Shown piece after piece: positions 44,632-54,684 of a DNA stretch of 64,000 nt. The notes under the pieces were generated by a model, which was given only the letters and a program-made list of their open reading frames with translations, had not been told where the DNA came from and searched no databases. The position numbers and the translations under genes were made by a program. Location: NCBI GenBank assembly GCA_023429825.1, contig JAEZDC010000072.1, positions 20,874 to 84,873 of the forward strand, in the 5' to 3' direction. Positions within the stretch are counted from its first letter, which is position 1; each line of letters starts with the position of its first letter. This stretch comes from Bacteroidota bacterium (GTDB lineage: Bacteria; Bacteroidota; Bacteroidia; Chitinophagales; Chitinophagaceae).

Positions 44632-44739
44632 AAATTTGAGATCACAGCGCAGATCGTCTTTTAGAGATTGTTTGGATTAAATATACTTTCGGTGTGTGCA
44701 CAGGTTCGGTGTCGCAGGAGTCATCAAGAAAAATATCGT

Positions 44740-45672
44740 ATGAGAAAAATAGCATTTATCGTTCCGCCGCAGGTTGAGATCCTTGATCTCGCAGGTCCGG
44801 TACAGGTATTTACGGAAGCAAAGTTTTATGGATTGGAGATATCCCTGGAATTTTATAGCTACCAGGATGAGATACTCTGCACTTCCGGCCTGCCATTTGG
44901 AAAACTGGATCACTATAACAACGCAAAACTTGAGGGTGGAGATTTTGTTTTTATGCCAGGAATGGATTTCGGTTATGTAAATAGTCATTCTTTCAAAACA
45001 GAACATAAGTTCTTTGATTGGATAAAACAATGTGCCGGTAAAGGTGTAACGATCTGCTCTGTCTGCAATGGTGCATTCGCACTCGGACATGCAGGCTTAT
45101 TAAAAGACACGGAATGCACTACGCATTGGAGAAGAGTCGATGAATTGCAGAAACAATTTCCGCAGGCTAAAGTGATCACCGATATTCTTTTCAAAAAAAG
45201 CAACAATGTGTACACAAGCGCCGGCATTAGTGCAGGCATCGATCTGTCCCTTGCAATACTTGAAGAGTTAAAGGGTGCATTGTTCACGCACAAAGTAGCA
45301 AGAGGCCTGGTCGTATACCATAGAAGAAGTTCCGGGCACACCCAGCAAAGCATTTACCTGGACTACAGAAATCACATCAATCCGAACATACACACAGTAC
45401 AGGATCATTTGATTGATCATTTGTCCGAAGACAACTCGATAGAAGAACTTGCTTCACTCGTGTCAATGAGCCCGAGAAATCTGAGTCGGGTCTTCAAAGA
45501 AAAAACAGGAACCACTGTTCATGAATACCTCACATTGTTAAGGTTAGAGCTCGCCAAGACAATGCTGAATAATCCTGAATACACAATTGAATATATCGCC
45601 TCGAAATGTGGGTTCAAAACGTCGAGGCAGTTACAAAGAATTCTAAAATCGAATAAAAAAAATGAAACGTAA
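44740..45672 (+). CDS. GlxA-type regulator (DJ-1/PfpI plus AraC HTH)
   Basis: A 310-residue protein; I start at the ATG at 44740 (MRKIAFIVPPQ), since the 24 codons before it overlap non-coding sequence. Residues 1-190 are a class I amidotransferase/DJ-1-like domain with VTICSVCNGAFALGHAG at the nucleophile elbow. Residues 210-310 are an AraC HTH (IEELASLVSMSPRNLSRVF, IEYIASKCGFKTSRQL). GlxA-like regulators sense small metabolites that are mostly unknown. Its end overlaps the next gene, another DJ-1-like protein, by 11 bp, suggesting a functional link between the two. Confidence 0.9.
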   Translation: MRKIAFIVPPQVEILDLAGPVQVFTEAKFYGLEISLEFYSYQDEILCTSGLPFGKLDHYNNAKLEGGDFVFMPGMDFGYVNSHSFKTEHKFFDWIKQCAGKGVTICSVCNGAFALGHAGLLKDTECTTHWRRVDELQKQFPQAKVITDILFKKSNNVYTSAGISAGIDLSLAILEELKGALFTHKVARGLVVYHRRSSGHTQQSIYLDYRNHINPNIHTVQDHLIDHLSEDNSIEELASLVSMSPRNLSRVFKEKTGTTVHEYLTLLRLELAKTMLNNPEYTIEYIASKCGFKTSRQLQRILKSNKKNET

Positions 45673-46831
45673 ATACATATTCAGAACATTAATAACCCTC
45701 GCAGTTATTTCTTCTCTTCTCTTCCACGCCTGCGCTCCTTTGCGCGAATTCAGCACCACCCCTACCTACGACGGTAATAATAATTTCAATTACTCCGTTC
45801 CTTCATACGACAGTATGAAAAAGACTGTGGTAGTCATCGCTAACAATGACGGAACCGAGCTATTTGATATGATGGCCCCGTTTTACCTTTTCAATGCAAC
45901 AGGAAAGGCGAATGTGTACATCGTGGCAAAGAACAAAGCGCCGATAACAATTAAAAAAGGCATCTTCGTTCTCCCGCAATCTACTTTCACCGAGATTGAT
46001 TCGTTGCAGATAAAGCCGGATGTAATGGTTATTCCATTTCTTGCTGCAGCAGACTCCGCCAGCCAGGATCCTGTGATCATAAACTGGATCAGGAGCCACT
46101 ACAATTCCAACACTTCAATTCTTTCGATTTGCGACGGCGCTGCTACTGCTGCAGCAACTGGCCTCTTCGATGGAAAGCCCATTACCGCACATGCGTCAGA
46201 TTACGAGGGTATCAAAAAGAACTTTAGCAGACCGCAGTGGTTGCAGAACAAGAGCGTGGTCAATAGCGGTAATTTATTTAGTACTGCGGGCGTTTCAAAT
46301 GCAACAGAAGGAAGCTTAATGGTGATAAAGGAAGTTTTTGGAGATGACGTGATGCATAGTGTAATGAAAGATATTCGATATGCCTATCCAAAGTTGAAGA
46401 TTGAACACATGAGCAGCACATTTCACTTTTCTGATAAGACAGCTGCAGGTAAAAAGATTTTGTTTTCGCGAAATAAAAGAGTGGGTGTATTCTTACAGGA
46501 AGGAATAAATGAATTTGAGCTTGCTGCTGTAATGGATACCTATAACCGGACTTTTCCGAAAAAGATTAACAGTTATGCCCCGGCAGATGCGCCGGTGAAA
46601 ACGAAGTATGGACTTGTAATTGTTCCTACTGGCAAAAGTAACAATGGCACCATAGACGAAATGCATATTATTCAGCCATCGAATACTGCCCATGTAGTAA
46701 AAGCAAAGCACGTTGTTGAATACAACTCCAACCATCCGAAATATATCATCGATGAGTGCCTGGCACGCATCCGCGCGGAACATGGTGGATCTTTCGAAAG
46801 AGTCGTAAAGCTTATGCTGGACTATAATTAA
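45662..46831 (+). CDS. DJ-1/PfpI-family lipoprotein
   Basis: A 389-residue exported protein with a lipoprotein signal (SSLLFHAC, cysteine about residue 24). The first DJ-1-like domain starts TVVVIANNDGTELFDMM, with the nucleophile loop SILSICDGAAT. The second half (KRVGVFLQEGINEFELAAV) looks like a related, degenerate repeat. It overlaps the GlxA-like gene by 11 bp and has the same fold, so the pair may sense and process one ligand across the envelope. An anchored DJ-1 domain outside the cytosol is uncommon. Enzymatic activity is not proven by the sequence. Confidence 0.82.
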   Translation: MKRKYIFRTLITLAVISSLLFHACAPLREFSTTPTYDGNNNFNYSVPSYDSMKKTVVVIANNDGTELFDMMAPFYLFNATGKANVYIVAKNKAPITIKKGIFVLPQSTFTEIDSLQIKPDVMVIPFLAAADSASQDPVIINWIRSHYNSNTSILSICDGAATAAATGLFDGKPITAHASDYEGIKKNFSRPQWLQNKSVVNSGNLFSTAGVSNATEGSLMVIKEVFGDDVMHSVMKDIRYAYPKLKIEHMSSTFHFSDKTAAGKKILFSRNKRVGVFLQEGINEFELAAVMDTYNRTFPKKINSYAPADAPVKTKYGLVIVPTGKSNNGTIDEMHIIQPSNTAHVVKAKHVVEYNSNHPKYIIDECLARIRAEHGGSFERVVKLMLDYN

Positions 46832-46841
46832 GGGATACCTG

Positions 46842-48005
46842 ATGAAACCGTTACTACTTTCATTCTTCGCAGTCATCGTTTGCGCAAATCTGTTCAGCCA
46901 GGCAATCAAACATACAACACCATATATCTATCGACAGCCGGATGCCCGTGATGATGGCATAATGTCCGGCAATCTGAGTGAGGCCGGGATGGATTCCACC
47001 CTGATCGAGCAACTTACCAACCTGATCATCGCAGACAGCTTTACTAATGTGCACAGTCTTTTAATTGTAAAGGATGGCAGGCTGGTATATGAAAACTATT
47101 TTCCCGGCACTGACCGCAGGCAAGGGAAGCGGTTAGGGTATATTGATCATTCTATAGATCAGTTGCATGATTGCAGGAGCATTTCCAAAACGGTAGTGGC
47201 GGCATGCATCGGTATAGCAATACAGCAAAAAATAATCGCAGATATAAATGACCCGGCAGGAAAATACCTGCCGGGAATCACCAGTACAACAAAGCAGGCA
47301 ATTACAATTAAGCACCTGCTAACTATGACATCTGGTCTTAACTGGAAAGAGATTGGTCGGTATGGAAATGTCTTCAATACCGAGACTCAGATGTCCGTAC
47401 GCTTGGACCCTGTCAAATACATTCTTCGGAAACGAATGGTTGCGAGACCTGGCTCCGTATGGAATTACGGCGCAGGGAATACGCAGCTCCTTGCAGAGAT
47501 TCTTTATAAGGTAAGTGGCTTAACTGTTGATGAATTTGCAGCAAAATACCTCTTCTCTCCTTTAGGAATTCATCATTATGAATGGAGCAAACTCTTATTT
47601 AAAAAAATACCTGCAGCAGCCTCTGGTCTTCGACTCACGTCGAGAGACCTTCTGAAGATCGGATCACTGTATATGAGTGCTGGCAAATTCAATTCTTCCC
47701 ATATAATCGATAGCAATTGGGTCGACGAGTCTTCCATATCCTTTATTGAGCGCCCGGATCTTTCAAACCTGCAGATCAAGGACGGCGGTTATGGATACGG
47801 TGTCTGGATTTACACCGACACAGTATGCATGAAACCGCTCACGATTATTGAAGCCAAAGGAAATGGCGGCCAATCCGTGTTCCTCTGCAGATCACTCGGT
47901 CTCCTTGTCGTAACTACGGGCGGAAACTATAACAGACCGAAAAATCATGCATATGAGATGTTGACCAGATACATTATTCCTTCGCTGGTACACGAGCTGA
48001 AATAA
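46842..48005 (+). CDS. Exported serine hydrolase, class C beta-lactamase-like
   Basis: A 387-residue protein with a signal peptide (ending LFSQ). The fold is that of beta-lactamase class C/penicillin-binding-protein-like esterases: SxxK at S113-I-S-K116 (CRSISKTVVA), YxN in WNYGAGN, and GNGGQS as the third motif in place of KTG. Substrates in this family range from beta-lactams to D-amino-acid peptides and esters, so true beta-lactamase activity should not be assumed. It starts 10 bp after the DJ-1 lipoprotein gene and is probably in the same operon with the GlxA-like regulator. Confidence 0.9.
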   Translation: MKPLLLSFFAVIVCANLFSQAIKHTTPYIYRQPDARDDGIMSGNLSEAGMDSTLIEQLTNLIIADSFTNVHSLLIVKDGRLVYENYFPGTDRRQGKRLGYIDHSIDQLHDCRSISKTVVAACIGIAIQQKIIADINDPAGKYLPGITSTTKQAITIKHLLTMTSGLNWKEIGRYGNVFNTETQMSVRLDPVKYILRKRMVARPGSVWNYGAGNTQLLAEILYKVSGLTVDEFAAKYLFSPLGIHHYEWSKLLFKKIPAAASGLRLTSRDLLKIGSLYMSAGKFNSSHIIDSNWVDESSISFIERPDLSNLQIKDGGYGYGVWIYTDTVCMKPLTIIEAKGNGGQSVFLCRSLGLLVVTTGGNYNRPKNHAYEMLTRYIIPSLVHELK

Positions 48006-48025
48006 GGTGCGCTCTGAAAAAAGTA

Positions 48026-48613
48026 TTATAACCCTGCCGAGATGTGCCTGTCTGCTTCTGTACTGACTGCTGCCCTATGTATTATCAGTCGTTCATTCGC
48101 TGTGCTGAAGCTTACTTCTACCCAGCCGTTATATAAACGATCCTGTTTCTTTATCTGAAAAGCAATATATCTATGACTTGCATCTGTCCAATTGCCCTCC
48201 CAATAAGGAGGCAAGCTCATTGTAATGGTCTTTTGAGAGAGCTTTACCTGAGATGCGTTGTACCAGTTATTGCCGGCAAATGATGTCAAAAGAATTTGCT
48301 CATTATAGTACATCGCTGGCGTTTGTTCAGCATTGTTCACAGGGAGATTTGTGTTAAAAGAAGAGGTGATTAGCCACTGTCTCTTATCTTTCTGCTCAAT
48401 CGGATCACCAACTAGTTGAGTACTGAATAGAATATCCTTCTCGCCGTCATTATTCAAATCATAGGAAGCGCTTTTTCCGAACCGGATACTACTATCGCCG
48501 AGGTCCTTGTATTGCATGTTTGGAGGAAGTTGCGGGAGTGGATTCGGTACCACTGTGCTTTTCTTGCATGCGACAATGAATAGAACAAGAAGTGAAAATG
48601 GAATGTTTTTCAT
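48026..48613 (-). CDS. Lipoprotein with a calcium-loop-like motif, unknown function
   Basis: A 195-residue lipoprotein (FSLLVLFIVAC, cysteine at residue 16, followed by KKST, so probably outer-membrane anchored). Near residue 50 there is SYDLNNDGEKDILFS, which resembles an FG-GAP/EF-hand-like calcium loop. The rest is beta-rich (VEVSFSTANERLIIH). No family recognised. It converges on the serine hydrolase gene and is upstream-isolated from the metal efflux genes. Confidence 0.75.
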   Translation of the reverse strand: MKNIPFSLLVLFIVACKKSTVVPNPLPQLPPNMQYKDLGDSSIRFGKSASYDLNNDGEKDILFSTQLVGDPIEQKDKRQWLITSSFNTNLPVNNAEQTPAMYYNEQILLTSFAGNNWYNASQVKLSQKTITMSLPPYWEGNWTDASHRYIAFQIKKQDRLYNGWVEVSFSTANERLIIHRAAVSTEADRHISAGL

Positions 48614-48689
48614 TTTTAATAAGGGTTTATTGCAAACGTATTAGGTTCATACGTTAACCAAAATGTAAAAAGTGTATATGGTGTGAGAC

Positions 48690-51600
48690 CTATATTTCTT
48701 GCGTTCGCTTAGCTGCTAGATATTTTTCAACTGACCTTTTTCCAAATCGCTTAAATACAACCGGAGTAACGATTACATCCAATAGCGTTGAACTGATAAG
48801 TCCGCCTAATATCACCGTTGCTACTGGGTACAGTATTTCTTTACCAGGTGCTGATGCTTCCATTGTGAGCGGTACCAATGCAAGTGCTGCTACCAATGCA
48901 GTCATTAGTACTGGCACTAGTCGCTCCTGAGAGCCCCGCATGATCATGTGATCACTGAATCTTTCACCTTCGTGTTCGATAAGATGGATATAATGCGAGA
49001 TCATCATAATGCCGTTTCTGGAAGCAATGCCAGTGAGCGTAATAAATCCAACGAGTGTAGCGATAGAAAAAACACCACCTGTCAGCATCACTGCGATGAC
49101 ACTGCCGATCAGAGCAAGCGGAATATTCAGCATGATCTGCACAGCGATCTCCCATGACTTAAAATGGCTGTACAATACAAGGAAAATACCCGCAAATGAG
49201 AAGATACTCAGCATAATGATCAGGCGTGTAGCTGATTGCTGGCTTTCAAACTGTCCGCTCCATTCGACAAAGTATCCTTCCGGTAACTGCATCTTTTCAC
49301 TCACAGCTTTACGCATTTCCGCTACCGTACTACCGAGATCCCTGCCCTCAACATTAGTCGAAACAACGATCCTTCGCTGTGTATTTTCATGATTGACTGT
49401 ATTGATACTGTTTTCCAGGTCCACGCTCGCAATCTGGTACAGCGGTATTAGTGCGCCGCCTGAAGTTGCGATCGGGGTGTTTCGGATCTGATCTATACTC
49501 GAACGAATCGTATCGTTAACCCGGACAACAAGATCAAATGACTGTTGTCTCTGAAGGATTTGGCTCACTTCCTTACCATTGTAAAACGTTTCCAGCTCTT
49601 GCGCAACTCGACCCACCTGCAAACCATATTGAGCTATCTTATTCCTGTCAATGCGGATCATGAGTTGTGGTACCATCACCTGGTTTTCGATCTGCACGTC
49701 CACGACACCATCTACGCCACTTATCACATTTTGCAGTTGCCCGGCCGTGGATCTTAATGCCAACAGATCATTACCATATATCTTAATCGCAACCTGTGCT
49801 CTTACACCGGAGAGCAGATGATCGATCCTGTGGGAAATGGGTTGTCCGATGTTCACACTCACTCCTTTCAATACATCCATGTTATGCCGGATATCTTCAA
49901 GTATTTCCTTTCGGTCTCTGTCTCCCTTTAACGCAACATCGATCTCTGAATAGCTCGGTGGTTCTGCGTGTTCATCAAGCTCCGCCCTTCCTGTCCTGCG
50001 CGACGTCAGCGCAACACCATCCACTTTCAATATCTGTTTCTCTGCGATTGTCCCGATCTTATTGGATTCCTCCAGTGATGTTCCGGCAGGTGCAATCACT
50101 GTTACCGTAAAACTTCCTTCATTAAATGCAGGCAAAAATTCAGTTCCGAAAAAAGGGATGATGGCAACCGAAGCAATGATCAGTACGACGCTTCCTGCAA
50201 TGATCGCTTTTGTACGTGCAAGACTCCAGTGAAGAATTTTCAGGTCTTGCTTTTTTAGCCATCGCACCAGTGGGCTGTCATGCTCATCGATAACCCCTGT
50301 ATCAACCTGGCCATCTTTCGCTTTACGTTTCCAGAACTTCAGATTGACATGCCGCAGATATTTCGGCCTATTCATGAAATAACTACAGAGTGCTGGCGTG
50401 ATCGTTAATGAAACGAAAAGCGATGCCACAATGGAAGTGATATAGGCGATACCCAGCGGTGCAAATATTCTTCCCTCGATTCCCTGCAGGTAAAACAAAG
50501 GGATGAATACTAAGACGACGATGATTGTTGCATACACAATTGAATTGCGTACTTCACTGCTGGCCTCATAAATAACTTTCAGTAAAGACCTTTGCTGATC
50601 CTTTGGTAATGCCCAGTTTTCTTTTAGTCGGCGATACACATTTTCAACATCAACGATAGCATCATCAACCAGCTCGCCGATCGCGATAGCCAGCCCTCCA
50701 AGTGTCAGTGTATTGATGGAGATGTTGAAGAATTTAAAAATGATAGCTGTTATGATGAGCGATAAAGGAATAGCTGTTAAAGTAATGATCGTTGTACGGA
50801 AGTTCAACAGGAATAAGAAAAGGATGATAATAACCAGGATGAATCCATCGCGAAGTGCATGTTCAACGTTAGTGATAGAGCTTACGATAAAACTCTTCTG
50901 CTGAAAGACATCACTATGGATCTTCACATCTTTAGGAAGCGTTGTTTGTATATCTGCAATTGCTTTCAATACATCATCCGTCAATGTAACCGTACTTGCG
51001 GTCGGCTGCTTTTCAATACTGAGTATAACTGCAGGCTTACCATTAAACGATCCGTCACCGCGCTTGATACCACCACCCAGTTTTACATCTGCAACCTGTT
51101 TCAGTCTGACAACACTTCCGTTCTGCCCCTTAACGATCGTATTACCGATCTCGTTGATATCCGTTGTTCGGGCAATATTGCGGACCAGCACCTCCGAGCC
51201 GGAATAATTGACAAAGCCTCCGGTAGTATTGGTGTTAGCCAGTTGAAGGGCTTCATCTACATCTTCGATGGTAACATTGAACTGCCGCATCTTATCGGGT
51301 GAGACCTGTACCTGGTATTGCATTCTTTCCCCGCCAATAGGTATTACCTGCGAAACACCTTTAATGCTCATGAGTCTTCGTCTCAGCGTAAAATCTGCGA
51401 TCGTGCGAAGATCCATTGGCGAAGTAGTATCGCTGGTGATCGCTACCAGCATGATCTGGCCCATGATAGAACTGATGGGACCAAGTTGTGGGGTTATACC
51501 ATCCGGTAATTCGACAGTCTGCAACTTTTCAGAAGTGAGCTGCCGTGCGCGGTATACATCGGTGTTCCAGTCAAACTCTACGAATACCATCCCAAGGCCG

Positions 51601-51863
51601 GGGGAAGAAACAGAACGTACAACTTCAACGCCGGGCGCGCCATTGAGTGCTGTCTCTACCGGCAACACGGCCTGTGCTTCCACCTCTTCCGGTGCCATGC
51701 CGCCAGCCTCCAGGAAAATGGTGACGCGCGGACGATTAAGATTCGGCAGGACATCAATAGGTAAACTCACGAGCGTGATGATCCCGTACACCATGATCAG
51801 CGCACCGAGTGCAACCACGAACAGCCTGTTGCGCAACGAAAACTGGATAAGCCTGTTTAACAT
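48690..51863 (-). CDS. Heavy-metal efflux RND transporter, CusA/CzcA-like
   Basis: A roughly 1057-residue inner-membrane proton antiporter. I start at the ATG at 51863 (MLNRLIQFSLRNRLF); the earlier ATG adds an unlikely soluble stretch. Twelve helices and two large periplasmic loops are present: GMAPEEVEAQAVLPVETALNG, the TM4 motif IAIGELVDDAIVDVENV and the second-half FRTTIITLTAIPLSL type helices. It would take Cu(I)/Ag(I) or divalent metals from the periplasm and pass them through the adaptor and TolC-like channel. The adaptor, channel and metal-binding lipoprotein genes lie upstream on the same strand. Exact metal specificity cannot be read from the sequence. Confidence 0.92.
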   Translation of the reverse strand: MLNRLIQFSLRNRLFVVALGALIMVYGIITLVSLPIDVLPNLNRPRVTIFLEAGGMAPEEVEAQAVLPVETALNGAPGVEVVRSVSSPGLGMVFVEFDWNTDVYRARQLTSEKLQTVELPDGITPQLGPISSIMGQIMLVAITSDTTSPMDLRTIADFTLRRRLMSIKGVSQVIPIGGERMQYQVQVSPDKMRQFNVTIEDVDEALQLANTNTTGGFVNYSGSEVLVRNIARTTDINEIGNTIVKGQNGSVVRLKQVADVKLGGGIKRGDGSFNGKPAVILSIEKQPTASTVTLTDDVLKAIADIQTTLPKDVKIHSDVFQQKSFIVSSITNVEHALRDGFILVIIILFLFLLNFRTTIITLTAIPLSLIITAIIFKFFNISINTLTLGGLAIAIGELVDDAIVDVENVYRRLKENWALPKDQQRSLLKVIYEASSEVRNSIVYATIIVVLVFIPLFYLQGIEGRIFAPLGIAYITSIVASLFVSLTITPALCSYFMNRPKYLRHVNLKFWKRKAKDGQVDTGVIDEHDSPLVRWLKKQDLKILHWSLARTKAIIAGSVVLIIASVAIIPFFGTEFLPAFNEGSFTVTVIAPAGTSLEESNKIGTIAEKQILKVDGVALTSRRTGRAELDEHAEPPSYSEIDVALKGDRDRKEILEDIRHNMDVLKGVSVNIGQPISHRIDHLLSGVRAQVAIKIYGNDLLALRSTAGQLQNVISGVDGVVDVQIENQVMVPQLMIRIDRNKIAQYGLQVGRVAQELETFYNGKEVSQILQRQQSFDLVVRVNDTIRSSIDQIRNTPIATSGGALIPLYQIASVDLENSINTVNHENTQRRIVVSTNVEGRDLGSTVAEMRKAVSEKMQLPEGYFVEWSGQFESQQSATRLIIMLSIFSFAGIFLVLYSHFKSWEIAVQIMLNIPLALIGSVIAVMLTGGVFSIATLVGFITLTGIASRNGIMMISHYIHLIEHEGERFSDHMIMRGSQERLVPVLMTALVAALALVPLTMEASAPGKEILYPVATVILGGLISSTLLDVIVTPVVFKRFGKRSVEKYLAAKRTQEI

Positions 51864-51988
51864 ACTAATTTTTTTTACTTCCGAAGTATCGATCAAACAC
51901 ATAACTCACTGCTCGGGTAATATGATGCCTGAAAGATTTATCCCAGGCATCAATAAAAGAAGTAGTTAGGTCATTTGGTTATTTAATA

Positions 51989-52975
51989 TCAATGCTTGTG
52001 ATCGTGATCTTCGCCACCGCTGTGTTGTGATTCATTTGCTTTTTTAATTTCCTCCGCTGTGCCTTGAGTTACATTGAAAGTGAAATCGATGGTATGCAGT
52101 TTACCGCCTGCATTGAACTGGGCCCATCCACGATAGATACCTGGTTTATCGAAAGTTGTATGAAGGTCAAATTGGCCATTCTCTACGCTTGGATGTACAT
52201 GCAGGTATTCTTTTTCATTCAGGCTCACCATTACGAAATGTGCTTTAGCGCCCAGGTAATTGTCAAGCGTATTGGCGTCGATCTCTTTACCATCCTGCTT
52301 CACGATACCGGATATATGCATCTGCGCACCGGTAAGCAGTTTACCTGTTGCAGGTCGCAGTTCAAAACTGTAGTTACCTGAATTACCGGCCAGCTTATCT
52401 GTAGTGAAAGATTTCGCTGCAGGTGCACTGCCCGCAACATTGATATCTACTTTATCGACAACATGACCTGCACCACTTGGCTTGTAATCTGCGAAGGCTT
52501 TGTATTTACCAGGTGCAGGAAACTTTGCAGGTACTGTATAAGAACCGTCAGCATTATACTCAGGATGGATATGATCGAACCACGAAAGATCATCACTCAC
52601 TAGGATAAGATGTATCTTTTTTTCATGCTCGATCTCAAGAGCAACCTGTTCGCCTTCTGCATTTTTCTTTTTAGGTGTGAACGATAGCATTACTTCCTTA
52701 TTAGGTTCGATGGAAGCAGAAGACGCACTGTATTGCATAAAATACGTTCCCGCAGGTGTTGCTGCATCATCATTATGCTCGAGTTTCATTCCGCATTTTG
52801 GACAGCTCTCTCCTTCTTTGCCTGTTACCTCGGGATGCATTGGGCAGCTATAAGTATGCGTATGCCCGGCTTCAGTAGAATCTGTTTTTGCTGGTGTCGA
52901 TTCGCCGCTGTTGCACGCGATGGCGAGGGGGAGTATTCCCGCAAGTAAAAGTGTCAATTTCATTTTTGTTTTCAT
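51989..52975 (-). CDS. Heavy-metal-binding lipoprotein
   Basis: A 328-residue lipoprotein (LPLAIAC, cysteine at residue 21). A His-rich linker (AGHTHTY) precedes the compact heavy-metal-binding domain SCPMHPEV, then SCPKCGMKL, as in proteins delivering copper or other metals to RND pumps. The rest has His/Met-rich beta domains (FDHIHPEYNADGSY, YLHVHPSVENG) and a His-rich tail (GGEDHDHKH). It lies between the adaptor and pump genes and is probably a periplasmic metal chaperone for them. There is an alternative start at residue 5. Confidence 0.87.
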   Translation of the reverse strand: MKTKMKLTLLLAGILPLAIACNSGESTPAKTDSTEAGHTHTYSCPMHPEVTGKEGESCPKCGMKLEHNDDAATPAGTYFMQYSASSASIEPNKEVMLSFTPKKKNAEGEQVALEIEHEKKIHLILVSDDLSWFDHIHPEYNADGSYTVPAKFPAPGKYKAFADYKPSGAGHVVDKVDINVAGSAPAAKSFTTDKLAGNSGNYSFELRPATGKLLTGAQMHISGIVKQDGKEIDANTLDNYLGAKAHFVMVSLNEKEYLHVHPSVENGQFDLHTTFDKPGIYRGWAQFNAGGKLHTIDFTFNVTQGTAEEIKKANESQHSGGEDHDHKH

Positions 52976-53015
52976 TTTTGTTATGATTGTTTATTGTTTG
53001 TTTACCGGGTACCGC

Positions 53016-54683
53016 TTATTGTCCGAGGTACATCATTTTCATCTGGTACAGGTTAGCCGTTACGATGCGTTCACCGCTTTCTATACCTTTCGTTACCGAG
53101 GTATAAAATGGATTGGATTGTCCTTTCTGAATAAATACAACTGAGAACTGTTCTGCTTTATCCTTGATGAATACCGCAGGCTTTCCGTTAATATCAACGA
53201 TTGATGCGGTGGGTACGACAATATCCTGGATGCGGCGTGATCCGAATTTCAATACACGGATATTCTCGCCAATCTTGAATTTGCCATTTGAATTGACAAT
53301 TTCAAATATCACTCGCTGTGACTGGTTTTCTGTATTTACTGCCTGCGCGGTAGAAACCATTTTTAGCTGGTACTTCACTGTATCATAATTCGATAACCCG
53401 ACATAATAACTCGAAAACTTTGGCTCGTCAGGAAGTGGTGAAAACAATTGTGTTTCCACAAAGAGTTGGTTCAGGTTGGTAATTTCAAACAGTGTCTCAC
53501 CTGTGTTCACTACCGCACCGATAGCGTAATTGAATGTTCCTACTACGCCGCTGATGGGTGATGTTAATGATACCATCTTTGTACTCCCCGAGTTGCGACC
53601 CACATTCCGGTTGAACAGGTTCAGATTTTGTACAGCAGTCTCGTAACGCGCTTTTGCTTCTGTAACATCTTTCTTTGCAGCGATGTCAGCGATACTTTGC
53701 AGCCGGTCATATTGTGCTTTCGCCGCTTTTACTTCTGCATTGAGCCTGTTTCTTTCAGCAATGATATCTATTTGCGTTCCGGCATCAAGCTGCTGCTCGA
53801 TCGTTGCGAGCACCTGTCCTTTTGATACGTTCTGCCCTGTTGTGACACGAAGCGAAATGATCTTACCCGTTTGCGGCGACTGGATCACGGCTCTTCCCTG
53901 CGGTGCTGCCGTTACTGTCCCGATCATTTCTGTGGCCTGGTAAAAATTACCGGTGCCTATCCGGTCAGTCAGAATATCAAAAAGGAATTGCGACTCTTTT
54001 TCTACTATGAAAACGTTCGATATGCCACCCTGCTTCGCCGCACCGCCGTGATCTTCTCCGCCATGCCCCGATGTGGGATTGATCGTCGCAGTAGGTACGA
54101 GTAGTAAAAACATTAACGTACTCACTACGATCTTACGGTTGCGTTTACGCATCAGCAGGTACATCACCAGTAATCCTGCAACGAGTCCGATTCCAGCCCA
54201 TAAGATCGGATTGGTATACCAGTGTTCATGATTTTCTGTTACAGTTGTCTGCAGTTTCTTTCCCACTTCAATTTTTCCTACCTGTAAAAGATCAGGACCA
54301 AAAGGACTGTTGATACTTACCTGTAGCTCATACACACCATTGGCAGGGAAAATTCCCTTGACGTCGTAAGTGCCTGTATCAGTTTTACTGATCGTAATAT
54401 TCAGGTTCGGGCGATTCATCACCTTCACCGTTATTATGGCTGAATCAATAGCACGGTTAGTGATCGCATGAGCCACAAAAAGCGCAAGTACAGTCTCCTT
54501 GTTCGCCTCCAGCTCTCCGTATTTTACAAGCACTTCATACTTATCTGACAGCGCTTCACTGCTGAAGTATTTAGCACTTGAAGGGCTTGCTGCCGCAGGC
54601 TTCTTTGCATGATCTTCGCCCTCGTGGGAAAATGCGATCAGAGGCATTATCATCACAAGGAATATCACAATTATATTTTTCAT
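53016..54683 (-). CDS. RND periplasmic adaptor (CusB-like) with an extra N-terminal domain
   Basis: A roughly 555-residue protein (start ATG at 54683). It has an unusual layout. A signal peptide and the His-containing SHEGEDHAKK lead into a beta domain (about 40-145, FPANGVYELQVSINSPFG) of the FixH/CopC-like kind. A membrane helix (WAGIGLVAGLLVMYLLM) and a second hydrophobic stretch, then another His-rich segment (GHGGEDHGG), are followed by the normal HlyD/CusB adaptor with barrel-sandwich and hairpin (IQSPQTGKIISLRV, INTGETLFEITNL-like VNTGETLFEITNL). It links the pump with the TolC-type channel. The extra module may deliver or sense metal. Confidence 0.88.
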   Translation of the reverse strand: MKNIIVIFLVMIMPLIAFSHEGEDHAKKPAAASPSSAKYFSSEALSDKYEVLVKYGELEANKETVLALFVAHAITNRAIDSAIITVKVMNRPNLNITISKTDTGTYDVKGIFPANGVYELQVSINSPFGPDLLQVGKIEVGKKLQTTVTENHEHWYTNPILWAGIGLVAGLLVMYLLMRKRNRKIVVSTLMFLLLVPTATINPTSGHGGEDHGGAAKQGGISNVFIVEKESQFLFDILTDRIGTGNFYQATEMIGTVTAAPQGRAVIQSPQTGKIISLRVTTGQNVSKGQVLATIEQQLDAGTQIDIIAERNRLNAEVKAAKAQYDRLQSIADIAAKKDVTEAKARYETAVQNLNLFNRNVGRNSGSTKMVSLTSPISGVVGTFNYAIGAVVNTGETLFEITNLNQLFVETQLFSPLPDEPKFSSYYVGLSNYDTVKYQLKMVSTAQAVNTENQSQRVIFEIVNSNGKFKIGENIRVLKFGSRRIQDIVVPTASIVDINGKPAVFIKDKAEQFSVVFIQKGQSNPFYTSVTKGIESGERIVTANLYQMKMMYLGQ

Positions 54684-54684
54684 A

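Noticed and set aside
46842..48005. Calling the serine hydrolase a beta-lactamase resistance gene
   Set aside because: Only the general SxxK and YxN motifs are present and the KTG box is GQS; many relatives are esterases or peptidases.
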